DNA from: Przewalskia tangutica
Taxonomy: Eukaryota; Streptophyta; Magnoliopsida; Solanales; Solanaceae
Direction of reading: 5' to 3'
DNA length: 64,000 nucleotides
NCBI GenBank assembly: GCA_029844215.1
Contig: CM056731.1
Coordinates: 80,682,992 to 80,746,991 of the forward strand
In this document: positions 13,226 to 23,708 of the stretch, piece after piece
How the letters are laid out: every line of letters begins with the position of its first letter
Numbering within the stretch: the stretch's first letter is position 1
Translations under genes and position numbers: made by a program
Notes under the pieces: generated by a model
Told to the model about the DNA's origin: nothing
The model's input: the letters and a program-made list of their open reading frames with translations, nothing else
Databases searched by the model: none

Positions 13226-15838
13226 AAAGTGGTATCGAGCGATTAATCCTCGGAAAGTGTCTGAACCGTATCGATAAGTCTTGATTATCGGTGTGTTGTG
13301 CACCACGCGATAATCAGGAGGCTATAGGATATTTAGGATTGGTTTCTATTTCTTCTCACTCTGAAATCGTGCCTTAGAGCTGTGTTGTAAGTTGAACCCT
13401 CTAACGTATTTCTTTCCACTGCAGATTATGCCTCGCGTAGCGGCCGGGCCGGGAGGGCAAAGCGAGGAGGCTGCGAGTAGAGTCTGAGAGGGTTACGTGG
13501 GCACAGGCGATTATCACCTTGGGTGGTGCCCGTTCGGGGATTTCTGCGACGTCACTAGCCCCAGTAAAGTTTAGCACGGCGGCGGCAGTTCCTACTGCGG
13601 CCATGATATTTGAACCTTTAGTTCCACGACCGGGAACAGAGAATTTTGATTGCAAAGCGACCACATTACTAGCTATGGATTTGACTACAGAGTATACCGA
13701 TGTCTGCGCGAGTCTTGATGACTATCTAAGAGAGGTTGTGCGAGTAATTCTTGATTGGGCTTGAGCATGGCACGTATGCGGGCTTATGCGCGTGGCGAAA
13801 AACATAGAGATCGGCGGGTTAACGAAGGGCGAAGAGGGCGAGCGGCAAGTCGCTAGTAACTTTTGGCGAGTCGCCTCGCGTGAATAGATTATGCACATCC
13901 ACGGTCAGCGAGGTCCTCGCGAATTTCGGGGCGTTGAGTGCGCGGGAGTTGGTTAGAACTCGGGGCTTAGGTTCGCGATTTGGCGAGCGTCATCGGGAAT
14001 GTCGTCTTTTAGTTGTCTTGTTGTACTATGACCGTCGAGTGCATGTTGTCGAAAGAGTGTCCTTGTAGGAGGACTTAGCCTTGAATCGATGGGTAGTCGT
14101 CACCTTCGCCAGCTATCGCCTGCAGGCGAGTTTGATTAAACGACTAAGGGGAGTGAAGCAGTAGATATAGATATATCCTTAACCCTCTAGAGTTCAGTAT
14201 GTGTGATAAGATGGGTATACCTTAAGTGCTATGTTCTGATAGCAGTGTGTTAGTTGTGATTAGAAATCATGGTGGGTTAGCAGAGTAAGATTTTGGGGAT
14301 AGAGAAGGTGTGAGCCTTAGAGTTTTATCACGTAGAGACCTTAGAGGTAAGGCCGTCTCGAGTAAAAGATGTATTGTTTATGTTTGACCCTTATAGGAGT
14401 GCATAGTGCACGTGAGTTATGTTGGTGGGATTAGTCCACGAGTAGTGTGGAATGAAAGAGGGTAGTTGAGTTAAGAAGACCGCTAGGTTTCGTAAATGCG
14501 TGATTAGTGAGATTGTTCGGTTCGGGAGCTAGTATGATGCGGCGTTGCGGGTCGGGTTGAGGCCACGTTGCGGGTCAACCGCGGCGAGTTTAGTGGTGGG
14601 GTCGGTTGTGGTGGTCCGCTTTGGGTTGGGGTTCTGAGGGTGTTAGGCGAGTTTAGTTAACCACGTCTGGTCGTGGATCGTTCGACCCGATGGTCGGGCG
14701 AGGAGGTCGGCCGTCTTGTCTTAGCAAAGCCGTTTACTCGTGAGAGGTTATGCGAGATGATATATCGAGAAAAGTTGTAAGGCTGCAGGGTGCCTACCTT
14801 CACCTTATGGCGACAGTGGAGCCAGTGCGGCTGTTTTTGTTTACGGAAGTTTTACCAGCGGGGTTAAGAACTGGTGAGTCTCGAGAATCGCGTTCGCCTC
14901 GGGCGGTGTTTGGATTTGGGGATAGTTGCGAGAATTGTTATCTCTGTTGGGAAGTGTTTTATAGATACCATTTCGGTGTTCGGATATCGCGCCTTGTGGC
15001 CTTGTAGGCGGAAGTGTAAGTTGCGGTTGATTGGTTCGGCGTTGGCAAGATTCAGATAGTTGGTTGAGCTTGTTCCGGTAATTTGTGGATAGAGTAAAGC
15101 TTGTCTAGAAGAGGTTACGGCGGCTCGAAATCGTGCGGATAATCGGCGGCAGCGCTTAGAGTTGAGTTGGTCGGTCTTCTTGAAGGTACCACCGGTGGTG
15201 TGTGAGTTTTGAAGCAGAGGAACTTAGCGAGTTGTTTTGGGCCACTTTGAGTTCATGTGAAGAATAGGCGGGTTGCCTATATGTTAGCTTTTGTCCAGAC
15301 TTAGGAAGCGGTATGTCGATCTTCGTATTGTTATGTTAGGAAAGTATCGGAGATCCATCAGTGTTCGATTAATGATGACCGTTAGAGATAGTAACCAGTT
15401 TGGAAGCGAAGCGATATCGAAGTTTGGGTGTCTGACGTGCGCGATGATCGCGTGCGATCCGGTACCATTTGTTGGAGTCGCTGAGAAGGTTTATGCCTCG
15501 GGCAAAGTGACAAAAGTGGTATCATGTGGTAAATTCGAGTGTATGCGAGAAGAGTGCGACACGTAAGGGAAGAAGCGGCGTGTATGGCGGCGTAGATGTG
15601 ATCATTTCTTTTGTGTGGAGAAAGTGCGAAGAAATTATATTTTTGACCCTTGGATGGGAGCGTTTGTGATGTTAGAGGTGTGTCCTCGTGGACTTGAAGG
15701 TAAGTACTTTGCGCAAGTTGGTTAAAGTGGCCATGCGTGGCGAGATTGTTTTCGTAAGTATAGCGGTGAGGACTATACGGTAGCGTTTGTTTTGAGACTT
15801 AGAAGGAACATTCGGACGAATGTTTCTAAGGAGGAGAA
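13226..15838 (+). pseudogene. Interior of element A: gag start and remnant of the Pol C-terminus
   Basis: An ATG at 13428 opens MPR plus a basic Gly/Ala-rich start like the gag of F and G, then loses frame. The frame 13519-13764 may be diverged gag. The middle (13800-15250) has only short GC-rich frames and no motif I recognise. Near 15330-15365, sequence resembling the LRKxxGDPS block of the integrase C-terminus is followed by a degenerate VTKVV...chromodomain-like end (15510-15565). The interior ends with the hairpin AACATTCG/CGAATGTT (15807-15824) and the purine tract at 15828-15838. No complete domain survives. Confidence 0.55.
13230..13240 (+). other. Primer-binding site of A (initiator-Met tRNA type, one base short)
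   Basis: TGGTATCGAGC, 4 nt after the LTR. The standard plant initiator-tRNA site is TGGTATCAGAGC. Here the A of CAG is missing, which fits the CHG error pattern. Confidence 0.8.
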
Positions 15839-18800
15839 TGTTATACCGTATTTCAGTATGTACGCGAGGGCGTCGTAGGAAATTTCGAACTTCAAGTAGG
15901 CTTGGCGATTTAATTTTGTGCACAACACGGTTAGAGTCGTTTTTAGAAACGTTTTCCACGACTTCGTAGGGAATTTCGGCTATGTCTTTTTAATTTTTGC
16001 GGATTTTTCCGAGACACGAAACATTTTGGACCAACAAGAGGCGACACTTGTCACCCTCTCATTGGGTTCAAGCTTGGCGAAAGTTGGCCATTTTGTCATG
16101 GAGTAGGTAGGATATTTTGGTGGTAGATGGATAAGGTGCACTTGGCAAGATCTTGGCCTACACTTGCTATGCACTTGGCTAGATCTTGGCCATTGGTTGG
16201 CCTTCACTTGACTATAAATACCCACCCCTTTGAAGACTAATTCATCCACAAATTGCCTAAGTCTTGAAAGCTTCTTCCTTCCCTTAGTGTAGTGTCTTGG
16301 CGAGAGCCCCTCTCTCCCTCGACGAGTCCCCAGTGGGGTAGGTAGAGGTAGACACCACTCCTTGGGGTGCTAGCAGTGGGGTACCCCTAGCCTAGTTGTT
16401 TCGTATAATACCCACTCTTGGTAGAAATACTCTCAAAGTATTGTTATAATGCCCAAATTACCTTAGCCGTATACCTTGTAGTATTCTAAGGTTATACTTA
16501 TCTGAAAAGCCAGAAATACTATTATACTTCCCTTGATCCACAAAACCGAAACCCTAAGGAAAATCTCCATAGTCAGTTGGAGAATTGTGTAAGTTGGTTA
16601 GAACTTCTAAGGGTGGTTTAGAGCGGGTTGGGCGCTTCGAGTTGAGCTAAACGTTGCCCGGATCGACATTTTAACTTGGATAATTATGGGCTTATCGAGG
16701 TAAATATCTTGTCCTCTATTGTAATTGGAAATTACATGATTGTTAGACTATATAGTTGAAGTATACTATATATAGAATGAGCGTTGTTATCGTGATGTCT
16801 TTGGACTTAAGCTTTGAATAATAAGAAACCTTTTGAAAGAAAATCTTGTTGTTTTTACATAGGGTGTATTCTGAGACTTGTGTAGCTTTTACGTGGAGTA
16901 GAATTGTACCGTTCGGGTTAGATGTATAACCCGCGGTTGGCTTGGTAGCCTCGATAGGAGGAGATTTTCTGTATTGCGGGGAGGTCTTTGCCGAATTTTA
17001 CGTAGAATGTTCTCGAAGGGATCTAAATGTTAATAAGCGCCTTGTGGCCTTATAGGTTGAAGTACTACGTGTGGCGCGATCTACTTGGCTTAAGGAGTAG
17101 CCGACGGTTGGAAGTACTTGGAGCGTTTTGCTATTAGTCGATACTCGTCGCGAGGTATGTGAACCTCTTCCTATCTCTTACAGCATGATATGTGAACTAT
17201 GTAGTGCGGTGAGCGTACGTGTGCTAAATGTATTTGATTGGTTCAAAACATAAAGTGTTATAACGGCTTTATGGGAAGTTGGTTATAACAACTTTATGTT
17301 GGTAAGAAAATACTTGTGGTTTTTAAAAGGTAACTGATTTGAACTATAACTGGCTTGTTATGTGTTAATAAAGAACTTGAAGTAATACTTGGTTTTTGAA
17401 AACTTAAGAGTTATACTAGCTTTATGGGAAGTTAGGTATAACGGCTTAAGAATGTTTTTACTGATTTCGGAAATCAGAATGGGTATCGACAAACCACTGC
17501 AGCGTTAATAAAAGGAAATGTTTTGACTAATTAAGTATTATTAAAACCAGTAGAAACTTCCATCTGCATAGAAGCTAAGATGAGACAAAATGATATTTCC
17601 TAGATCATGGCTGCTGTAATAAGATTGCTATAAACAAGAATATCCTACTCACATATAAGACTTATGTTTCTCAGATAGTTTAAAGGAGAATTGTATTCTT
17701 AAATGAATAAGACTATGAACTACGAAACCTTTCTAAAATAAGGAACGTGAACATTTGAAATTAGGCAAACTTGGACGTTTGGATAATAATGTTGTTACTT
17801 GATTTTACAAAGATAAGTGTTTTGATTCACTTCAAAAGATAATCACTCTATTTCCATATACTACGGGTATTGCGTGACTTTTGTGAAAGTAACGTATCTT
17901 TGAAAAGAGTTAATGTACGAAGTATTTTGGGGATAAAAACCCGATCTTGTTAATCATATAGTAGAAAGTGCCTTGTGTGAATAACTTGATTGTATTGGTT
18001 TGTGATAGCCTTGTAATACTTTCTTGTTGATTTGATAAGTAAACATGCTAGGATGCTACGTGTGTTAGTATCTTGTGATGTTTGTGTAAAGGGGGTTTTC
18101 CTTTGTTGTGCTTATGTTGTTTAACGATAAACTGTTATGATAGTATTATACATCACTCATCTCTTGAGATGATTCCGGGGGTTAAGATGCCCTCCGATGC
18201 GGGGTAGACTCAGGCGGGTCGATGGACTATGATTGAGACTACCTCATGCGGGTCGAGGGGCTATGCGGGCTGCGGGAGTTCCAGGTTAGGATGCGGCCCT
18301 TGTGGTCATGCGGTCCTTGTGGCCATGCGGACGGCGAGTCCAGGACGCTGCCGGGGAGTAGCTACCCTCGATGCGGGGTTATACCTCATGCGGGCCGATC
18401 TGATTGGCCTATGCGGAGCTGCGGGAAGTTCCAGGACTAGATGCGCACATTAGATACTGCGGGCGAGTGGCCAGCTTTGATCATGTGGCGATGCAGACAG
18501 ATCTTATAATCGGTTTATGACCTTGTTAGTGCGTAGGTTTTAGTAGTCGGCTATGCCTTCGTACTTACCACCGCATTTTATTATAACACAGTGGGACACG
18601 GTGTTCATGTGTGTTAGTGGTGTTTTCATATCATGGATTTGGCGGTGGAAAGGTATTCCACGGGCATGATTGATGTTGTGGGCGTGAGACCCATAGTTAT
18701 TTTTAAGTGATGACTTTGAGGGCGTGAGTCCCTGACTTGACATGACTGCTTATTTATTGTAAACTGTAGTTTGGTTATCATACATGTCTCCTGCTTTGTA

Positions 18801-19270
18801 TAGATTACTATGATTTCATTCTGATGTTATTTTGATTTCACATACTTGCACTGTTATCGACCTCCTTGGGGCTGCGTTCATGCCGCGGTAAAGGTACACG
18901 ATCATTGATCCTCGCTCTTAGGGTCACGATTCGGCGTTGGGAAAGCTCGTTTCTCGGAGGCTTATCGATGGTATAGTCCTGTTGTTGTAGGTGTTTACAT
19001 TCGAGGTATGGCGGCCCTGTCCGCCATTGTTGTTATAATTTCTTAAGTGCATGTAATCTTGTGTGGCGGGGTTTGTAAAAAGGATTAAAGTTCATGTTGA
19101 AAAAGTTCTTTGTTTATATATATCTTAGAAAGGCAAGTTTTCTCAGATTATTGTTTCATATTTCATAATATGTCTTGTATCGTTTTATGTTCCGCTGATT
19201 ACTCTGATGTTGTATCACTAGGGTGCCCGGGGTAAGGCACCAGTCACGGGCCCGGAATCGGGTCGTGACA
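15839..19270 (+). repeat. 3' LTR of element A
   Basis: The counterpart of 9798-13225, with TATA at 16213 and the GC-rich block at 18190-18450. It follows the purine tract AAGGAGGAGAA (15828-15838). The high identity of the pair implies a recent insertion. I could not compute the exact divergence, which is inflated by CHG errors. Confidence 0.9.
16213..16220 (+). promoter_or_regulatory. TATA box, 3' LTR of A
   Basis: TATAAATA in the same context as 10192-10199. From here it would fire outward into the disrupted Ogre 3' UTR. Confidence 0.6.
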
Positions 19271-19275
19271 TAAAA
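19271..19275. repeat. Target-site duplication of element A, right (TAAAA)
   Basis: TAAAA directly after GTCGTGACA; its partner is 9793-9797. The match shows that the sequence at 9797 and 19276 was once contiguous Ogre 3' UTR. Confidence 0.85.
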
Positions 19276-19604
19276 AATGTTAGGCAATTAGACAGGGCTG
19301 ACGCAAAATTCAAAATTGTCCCAGTGTCGAGTTATGACGACACTGGGCTACCATGGTCAAAACATCAAGGCGGGCTAACGCGGACTCAAAATTTGTCTCA
19401 GTGTCTAGTTATGACGACACTGGGTTGTGGTGCTAAAAAATAAAAATAACTGGCTTGAACCTAGGGGTGTACTGGTATTGACTTATGATGTTGGGTTTTA
19501 TGGCGATGTGTAATGAGTGGACCGACGCTCGAGGCCGCTTCTGCCATTTGTTGGGAAGGTTGGCCCCCCAACAAATTGCCCCGGTTCGCTTTAAGAGAAA
19601 ATCC
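19276..19604. repeat. Ogre 3' UTR with duplicated hairpin block
   Basis: A ~75-bp block occurs twice (about 19300-19350 and 19372-19426). Each holds an inverted repeat. The first is perfect: CCCAGTGTCG at 19320-19329, loop AGTTATGA, CGACACTGGG at 19338-19347. The second (19397-19424) has the same loop and right arm with two mismatches in the left arm. No gene. This segment was contiguous with 9797 before element A inserted. Confidence 0.75.
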
Positions 19605-19952
19605 ACGTTGTGCTCCTGCTCCTGCATGCTAAGACTTAAACAAACGGTTAGTGCATAACTGTTAAGGAAAAATGATGATGCATAATTTTTAAAAATAATG
19701 TAACTGTGTGAGTAGAAAGTGTTATCCTGGAAAATGTGATGCTCGTTGCGTTGATGCGATGTTGTCAATGCTGTGTTTTTCGTCATTGCACAGACGCGTT
19801 GCGATTGTGAATGCGGATATGTTGTCCTTGCTGCAACTGCCCCTGTAGACTAAAGCTCAAGAAAGAGTTAGTGCATCACTGCTAAGACAGAATAATAAAG
19901 CAAAAATGCAATTTTGAGAGTATAGAAATCATCTTTGCATAGATGTGATATG
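19605..19952. repeat. Two diverged ~230-bp direct repeats next to the minisatellite
   Basis: The block near 19612-19690 (CTCCTGCATGCTAAGACTTA, then GTTAGTGCATAACTG) recurs near 19842-19915 (CTGCCCCTGTAGACTAAAGC, then GTTAGTGCATCACTG). Between and after them are degenerate CGTTGCG/CGTCATTGCA words that look like early, isolated versions of the 28-bp unit. Confidence 0.6.
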
Positions 19953-21316
19953 CTGATGACGTCGTTTCGGACGTGGCGTCGTTTCGGACGTGGCGTCGTT
20001 TTCGGACTTATTGCTGCTGGCGTCATTGCGTGGATATAATGTTGATCACGTCGTTGCCTGGACGTGTTGATGCTGGCGTCATTGCGTAGACATAATGATG
20101 ATCACGTCGTTGCCTAGACGTGTTGCTGATCACGTCGTTGCCTGGACGTGCTGATACTGACGTCGTTGCCTAGACGTATTGCTGATCACGTCGTTGCCTG
20201 GACGTGTTGATGCTGACGTCGTTGTCTAGACGTATTGCTGATCACGTCGTTGCCTGGACGTGTTGATGCTGACGTCGTTGCCTAGACGTGTTGCTGATCA
20301 CGTCGTTGCCTGGACGTGTTGATGTTGATGTCGTTGCCTTGACGTATTGCTGCTGGCGTCATTGCGTAGACATAATGCTGATGACGTCGTTGCCTGGATG
20401 TATTGATGCTGGCGTCATTGCCTAGACGTATTGCTGATCACGTCGTTGTCTGGACGTGCTGATACTGACGTCGTTGCCTAGACGTATTGCTGCTGGCGTC
20501 ATTGCGTAGACATAATGCTGATCACGTCGTTGCCTGGACGTGTTGATGCTGGCGTCATTGCGTAGACATAATGCTGATCACGTCGTTGCCTGGACGTGTT
20601 GATGCTGACGTCGTTGCCTAGACGTATTGCTGCTCACGTCGTTGTCTGGACGTATTGCTGTTGGCGTCGTTGCGTAGACGCAATACTGATGATGTCGTTG
20701 CCTGGACATAATCGCGATCGCGTCGTTGCACGGGCGTATTGCTTTGATGGCGTCGTTGCGTGAAGCGCGATCGCGATGGCGTCGTTGCCTGGGCGATGTT
20801 CTTCTTGGCGTCGTTGCGTGAAGCGCAATCTTGATGATGTCGTTGTCTGGTCATAATGCGGATAACGTCGTTGCACAGGCGTATTGATCTTTGGCGTCGT
20901 TGCGTGAAGCGCGATCGCGATGGCGTCGTTGCTGGGCGATGTTCTTCTTTGGCGTCGTTGCGTGAGGCCAATCTTGATGATGTCGTTGTCTTGACATAGT
21001 GCGTCGCGTCATTGCGGGGCGTATTCTTCTTTGGCGTCGTTGTGTAGGCAGCGATCTTGATGGCGTCGTTGCACTGGGCGTATTCGCGATGCGTCGTTGC
21101 ACGGGCGTATTCTTCTTTGGCGTCGTTGCGTAGACATAATGTTGATCACGTCGTTGCCTGGACGTGTTGATGCTGGCGTCGTTGCGTAGACGCACTGCTG
21201 ATGACGTCGTTGCGTAGACGTATTACTGATAACGTCGTTGCCTGGACGTATTGCTGCTGGCGTCGTTGCGTAGACGCGATGATGATGACGTCGTTTCCTG
21301 GACGTATTGCTGCTGC
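19953..21316. repeat. 28-bp minisatellite, about 48 copies, in the Ogre 3' UTR
   Basis: Head-to-tail units of 28 bp. One form is CGTCGTTGCCTGGACGTGTT plus GATGCTGA; another is CGTCATTGCGTAGACATAAT plus GCTGATCA. The two often alternate, giving a 56-bp higher-order period between about 20010 and 20640. Beyond 20640 the units become more diverged, with GCGATCGCGATG-type variants. Almost every unit carries one or two ACGT cores. Since 28 is not a multiple of 3, long arginine/glutamine-rich frames run through it on the minus strand; these are by-products. Tandem repeats in this position are a known Ogre feature. Confidence 0.93.
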
Positions 21317-22138
21317 TCACGTGGAATACATGCTCCTGCGAGCCGAGCTGGTGTGCTATACTTTGTTGTGTATTTTGAACTTGATTGTTGATCGTCAATG
21401 TCCGCTACATACGCGCGTTCCTTCGCCTCCGCTAATATGAAGAAACTGCGCTCGAAAATTTGTGAGTTTTGGGAATCGGTTCGTGTTGACTTTGCGGCCT
21501 TGGTCGCTTTACGTCTTGCTGATTTGTTTGGACCTGTAACCCTTGTCTGACCTCTTTGAGATGTTTAGTAGCGTTCCAAAGCATCTTCCAAAGCGAAATG
21601 TTTTCATGAAGTATGCACAAAACATCTTTTAGAAATAAACATTTATATGATATGCGCTAAAAATGTAAAAGCCTTCGAATTTGCGAATATGACACGTATT
21701 TTGACCAAACGAACATCTTTTGAGTCCTTGTTGTGCCTTCTTCATGGTGCGCAAAATTGTCTCGGTTCGTTATGTGGCGCGGGCGGAACTTAACCGCGGA
21801 ATTGCTCATATCGCTTTTGGAATAACCAAACATTTTGTTGCGTGCAGACAAATGGGAAGATTCCTAACGGTGACCGAAGCCGATTTAGGCGCTACGTATC
21901 CAATGAGGAATCAGTCATGGCGTAGTTCATTCTGGTGGAGAATTATGAGGTTTTCTAAAATGGGACCGGCCGATGTAGGCGCCACGTATCCCACCGAGGG
22001 AATCGGTCATGCGTAGTTCGATTAAGTAAAAGGCTTTCTGATTTGCAGCGGCGAGACCCTATATAGGCTCTATGCATATCCCACCGAGGGAATGCAGCTT
22101 TTACAATGTAAAGGGGATTACATGGAATACAAATACTC
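21317..22138 (-). other. Proximal 3' UTR of Ogre with three ~90-bp degenerate repeats
   Basis: No gene. Between about 21870 and 22100 a motif of the form TAGGCGC(C/T)ACGTATCC(CA), followed by a GAGGGAATC(G/A)GTCAT-like tail, occurs three times about 90 bp apart (near 21885, 21975, 22055). Such GGATACGTAGGC-type blocks are common behind the integrase of Tat elements. From 21430 to 21860 I see only unique A/T-mixed sequence. Confidence 0.6.
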
Positions 22139-22435
22139 CTAGACGTAATATCTCTTCACTGCATCTGCATTGATAGCTTTAGGCCATACTTCGCCATCCA
22201 TCTCAGCTAAGATTAGAGCCCTCCACTTAATACTCGATGAACCGTGTAGGGCCGCGCAATTAGGTGCGAACTTTCCTTTAGCTTCACTTTGATTCGGAAA
22301 TATGCGTTTCAAAACCAATTGTCCCGGCTTGAATAACCTTGGCCTTACTCTCTTGTTAAAAGCTCTAGCCATTCTGCTCTGATAAAGTTGCCCATGACAA
22401 ATTGCATTCAACCTTTTTTCGTCAATCAACATCAA
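22139..22435 (-). pseudogene. Ogre integrase C-terminal domain, frame-shifted
   Basis: It continues the integrase with MLIDEKRLNAICHGQLYQSRMARAFNKRVRPRLFKPGQLVLKRIFPNQ, the C-terminal DNA-binding SH3-like fold of Tat/Ogre integrases. It ends in DAVKRYYV, the usual terminus of this lineage. A second slip in the middle scrambles about 15 residues after KGKFAPN, in a stretch that should read tryptophan/glycine-rich. The stop codon at 22139 is the natural end of Pol. Confidence 0.8.
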
Positions 22436-22439
22436 TCGC

Positions 22440-23708
22440 TCATGCGATCTGTATCCACCGGCCGCTCAACTCGGCTTCTTGGATGATTCTCAGCGATGGT
22501 ATTTCCACCTCTTTGGTAGCACGACTTGTTCCATACACCAAAAGATACGGCGTTGCCCCGGTAGAAGTCCGGATTGTGGTGCGATAACCCAAAAGCGCAA
22601 AAGGTAAATTCTCATGCCAATGTTTGTAGTTGCTGACCATCTTGCGCAATATCCTCTTGATGTTCTTGTTGGCTGCTTCTACTGCTCCATTCATCTGAGG
22701 TCGATACAGAGTGGAATTACGGTGAGTGATCTTAAAATTTCCACATATCTCACGCATCAAGTTACTGTTGAGATTGGTTCTGTTATCGGTTACAATTGAC
22801 TCAGAAATTCCAAATCGGCAAATGATGTTGTTGCGAACGAAGTCGACTACCACCTTCTTCGTCACTGATCTGTGTGATGATGCTTCTACCCATTTAGTGA
22901 AATAGTCAATTGCTACGAGGATGAATCTGTGCCCATTTGAGGCAACGGGATCGATAGGGCCGATGACATCCATTCCCCAAGCCGCGAATGGCCAGGGAGA
23001 ACTCGTTACATTAAGTTCATTTGGAGGTACTCGAATCAAATCTCCATGAATCTGGCACTGCCGACATTTCTGCACAAAGCGGATACAATCTGTTTCCATC
23101 GTCATCCAAAAATAACCTGCTCGCAGAATCTTTTTCGCCAAAGTGAAGTCGTTCATATGAGGTCCACATGTCCCTCCGTGTATCTCTTCTACTAGCTTGC
23201 TTGCCTCGTGAGCATCGACACATCTCAGTAAGCCCAGATCTGGAGTCCTTCGGTATACAACTTCCCCATTCAAAAAGAAATGGTTTGCTAATCTTCGAAG
23301 TGTTTTCTTCTGGATGTTGGTTATGCCTTCTGGATACTCTCCTGCTTTGAGGTACCTTTTGATGTCATGGTACCATGGATTCCCGTCTGTTTCCTCATCT
23401 ATATGGGAGCAATAAGCCGGCTGTTCCAGCACACTCACTGTGATCGGATCGATGTAATTCTTGTCCGGATGTTGAATCATGGAGGATAAGGTTGCCAATG
23501 CATCAGCGAATTCGTTCTGGATCCTTGGAACATGCCTAAATTCTATATTGCTGAACCTCTTCTGTAATTCCTTCACGCAAAGCAAGTAAGGAAGTATCTT
23601 CATATTCTTGGCTGCCCATTCACCCTGTACCTGATGGATCAGTAAGTCTGAATCACCTATGACCAGTAACTCTTGTATGTTCATATCTACGGCCATTCTG
23701 AGCCCCAA
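22440..23708 (-). CDS. Ogre archaeal-type RNase H and integrase, 422 aa
   Basis: Residues 1-75 finish the second RNase H (VIGDSDLLIHQVQGEWAAKN with Asp19; NEFADALA with Asp69). The integrase follows. Its N-terminal zinc-binding set is His167, His177, Cys215 and Cys218. The catalytic core has Asp247 (WGMDVIGPI), Asp308 (SIVTDN) and Glu344 (GAVEAANKN), which is DD(35)E, the spacing expected of retroviral integrases. The core is uninterrupted. It inserts element cDNA into the host chromosome. The frame stops at 22440 (WIQIA) because of a small deletion near a CHG site, and its continuation is 22435-22139. Confidence 0.92.
   Translation of the reverse strand: MGLRMAVDMNIQELLVIGDSDLLIHQVQGEWAAKNMKILPYLLCVKELQKRFSNIEFRHVPRIQNEFADALATLSSMIQHPDKNYIDPITVSVLEQPAYCSHIDEETDGNPWYHDIKRYLKAGEYPEGITNIQKKTLRRLANHFFLNGEVVYRRTPDLGLLRCVDAHEASKLVEEIHGGTCGPHMNDFTLAKKILRAGYFWMTMETDCIRFVQKCRQCQIHGDLIRVPPNELNVTSSPWPFAAWGMDVIGPIDPVASNGHRFILVAIDYFTKWVEASSHRSVTKKVVVDFVRNNIICRFGISESIVTDNRTNLNSNLMREICGNFKITHRNSTLYRPQMNGAVEAANKNIKRILRKMVSNYKHWHENLPFALLGYRTTIRTSTGATPYLLVYGTSRATKEVEIPSLRIIQEAELSGRWIQIA

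Larger units (their letters stand above)
9798..19270 (+). mobile_element. Element A: LARD-like non-autonomous gypsy element with intact ends and TSD
   Basis: Two LTRs of 3,428 and 3,432 bp (9798-13225, 15839-19270) begin TGTTATACC and end GGGTCGTGACA. They flank only 2.6 kb of interior. The element is bordered by the 5-bp duplication TAAAA (9793-9797 and 19271-19275), so it is one insertion, placed in the Ogre 3' UTR. The LTR ends, PBS type and PPT hairpin match the Tekay/Del-like elements in this window. The interior lacks recognisable protease, RT or integrase core and would need proteins in trans, as LARD elements do. Confidence 0.9.

Noticed and set aside
19953..21316. CRISPR-like array
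   Set aside because: Units are contiguous 28-bp tandem repeats without unique spacers, inside a plant retroelement 3' UTR.
20618..21398. Overlapping 80-129-aa Arg/Gln-rich minus-strand frames
   Set aside because: They run through the 28-bp minisatellite. The unit is not a multiple of 3 and happens to lack stops, so the frames are repeat by-products.
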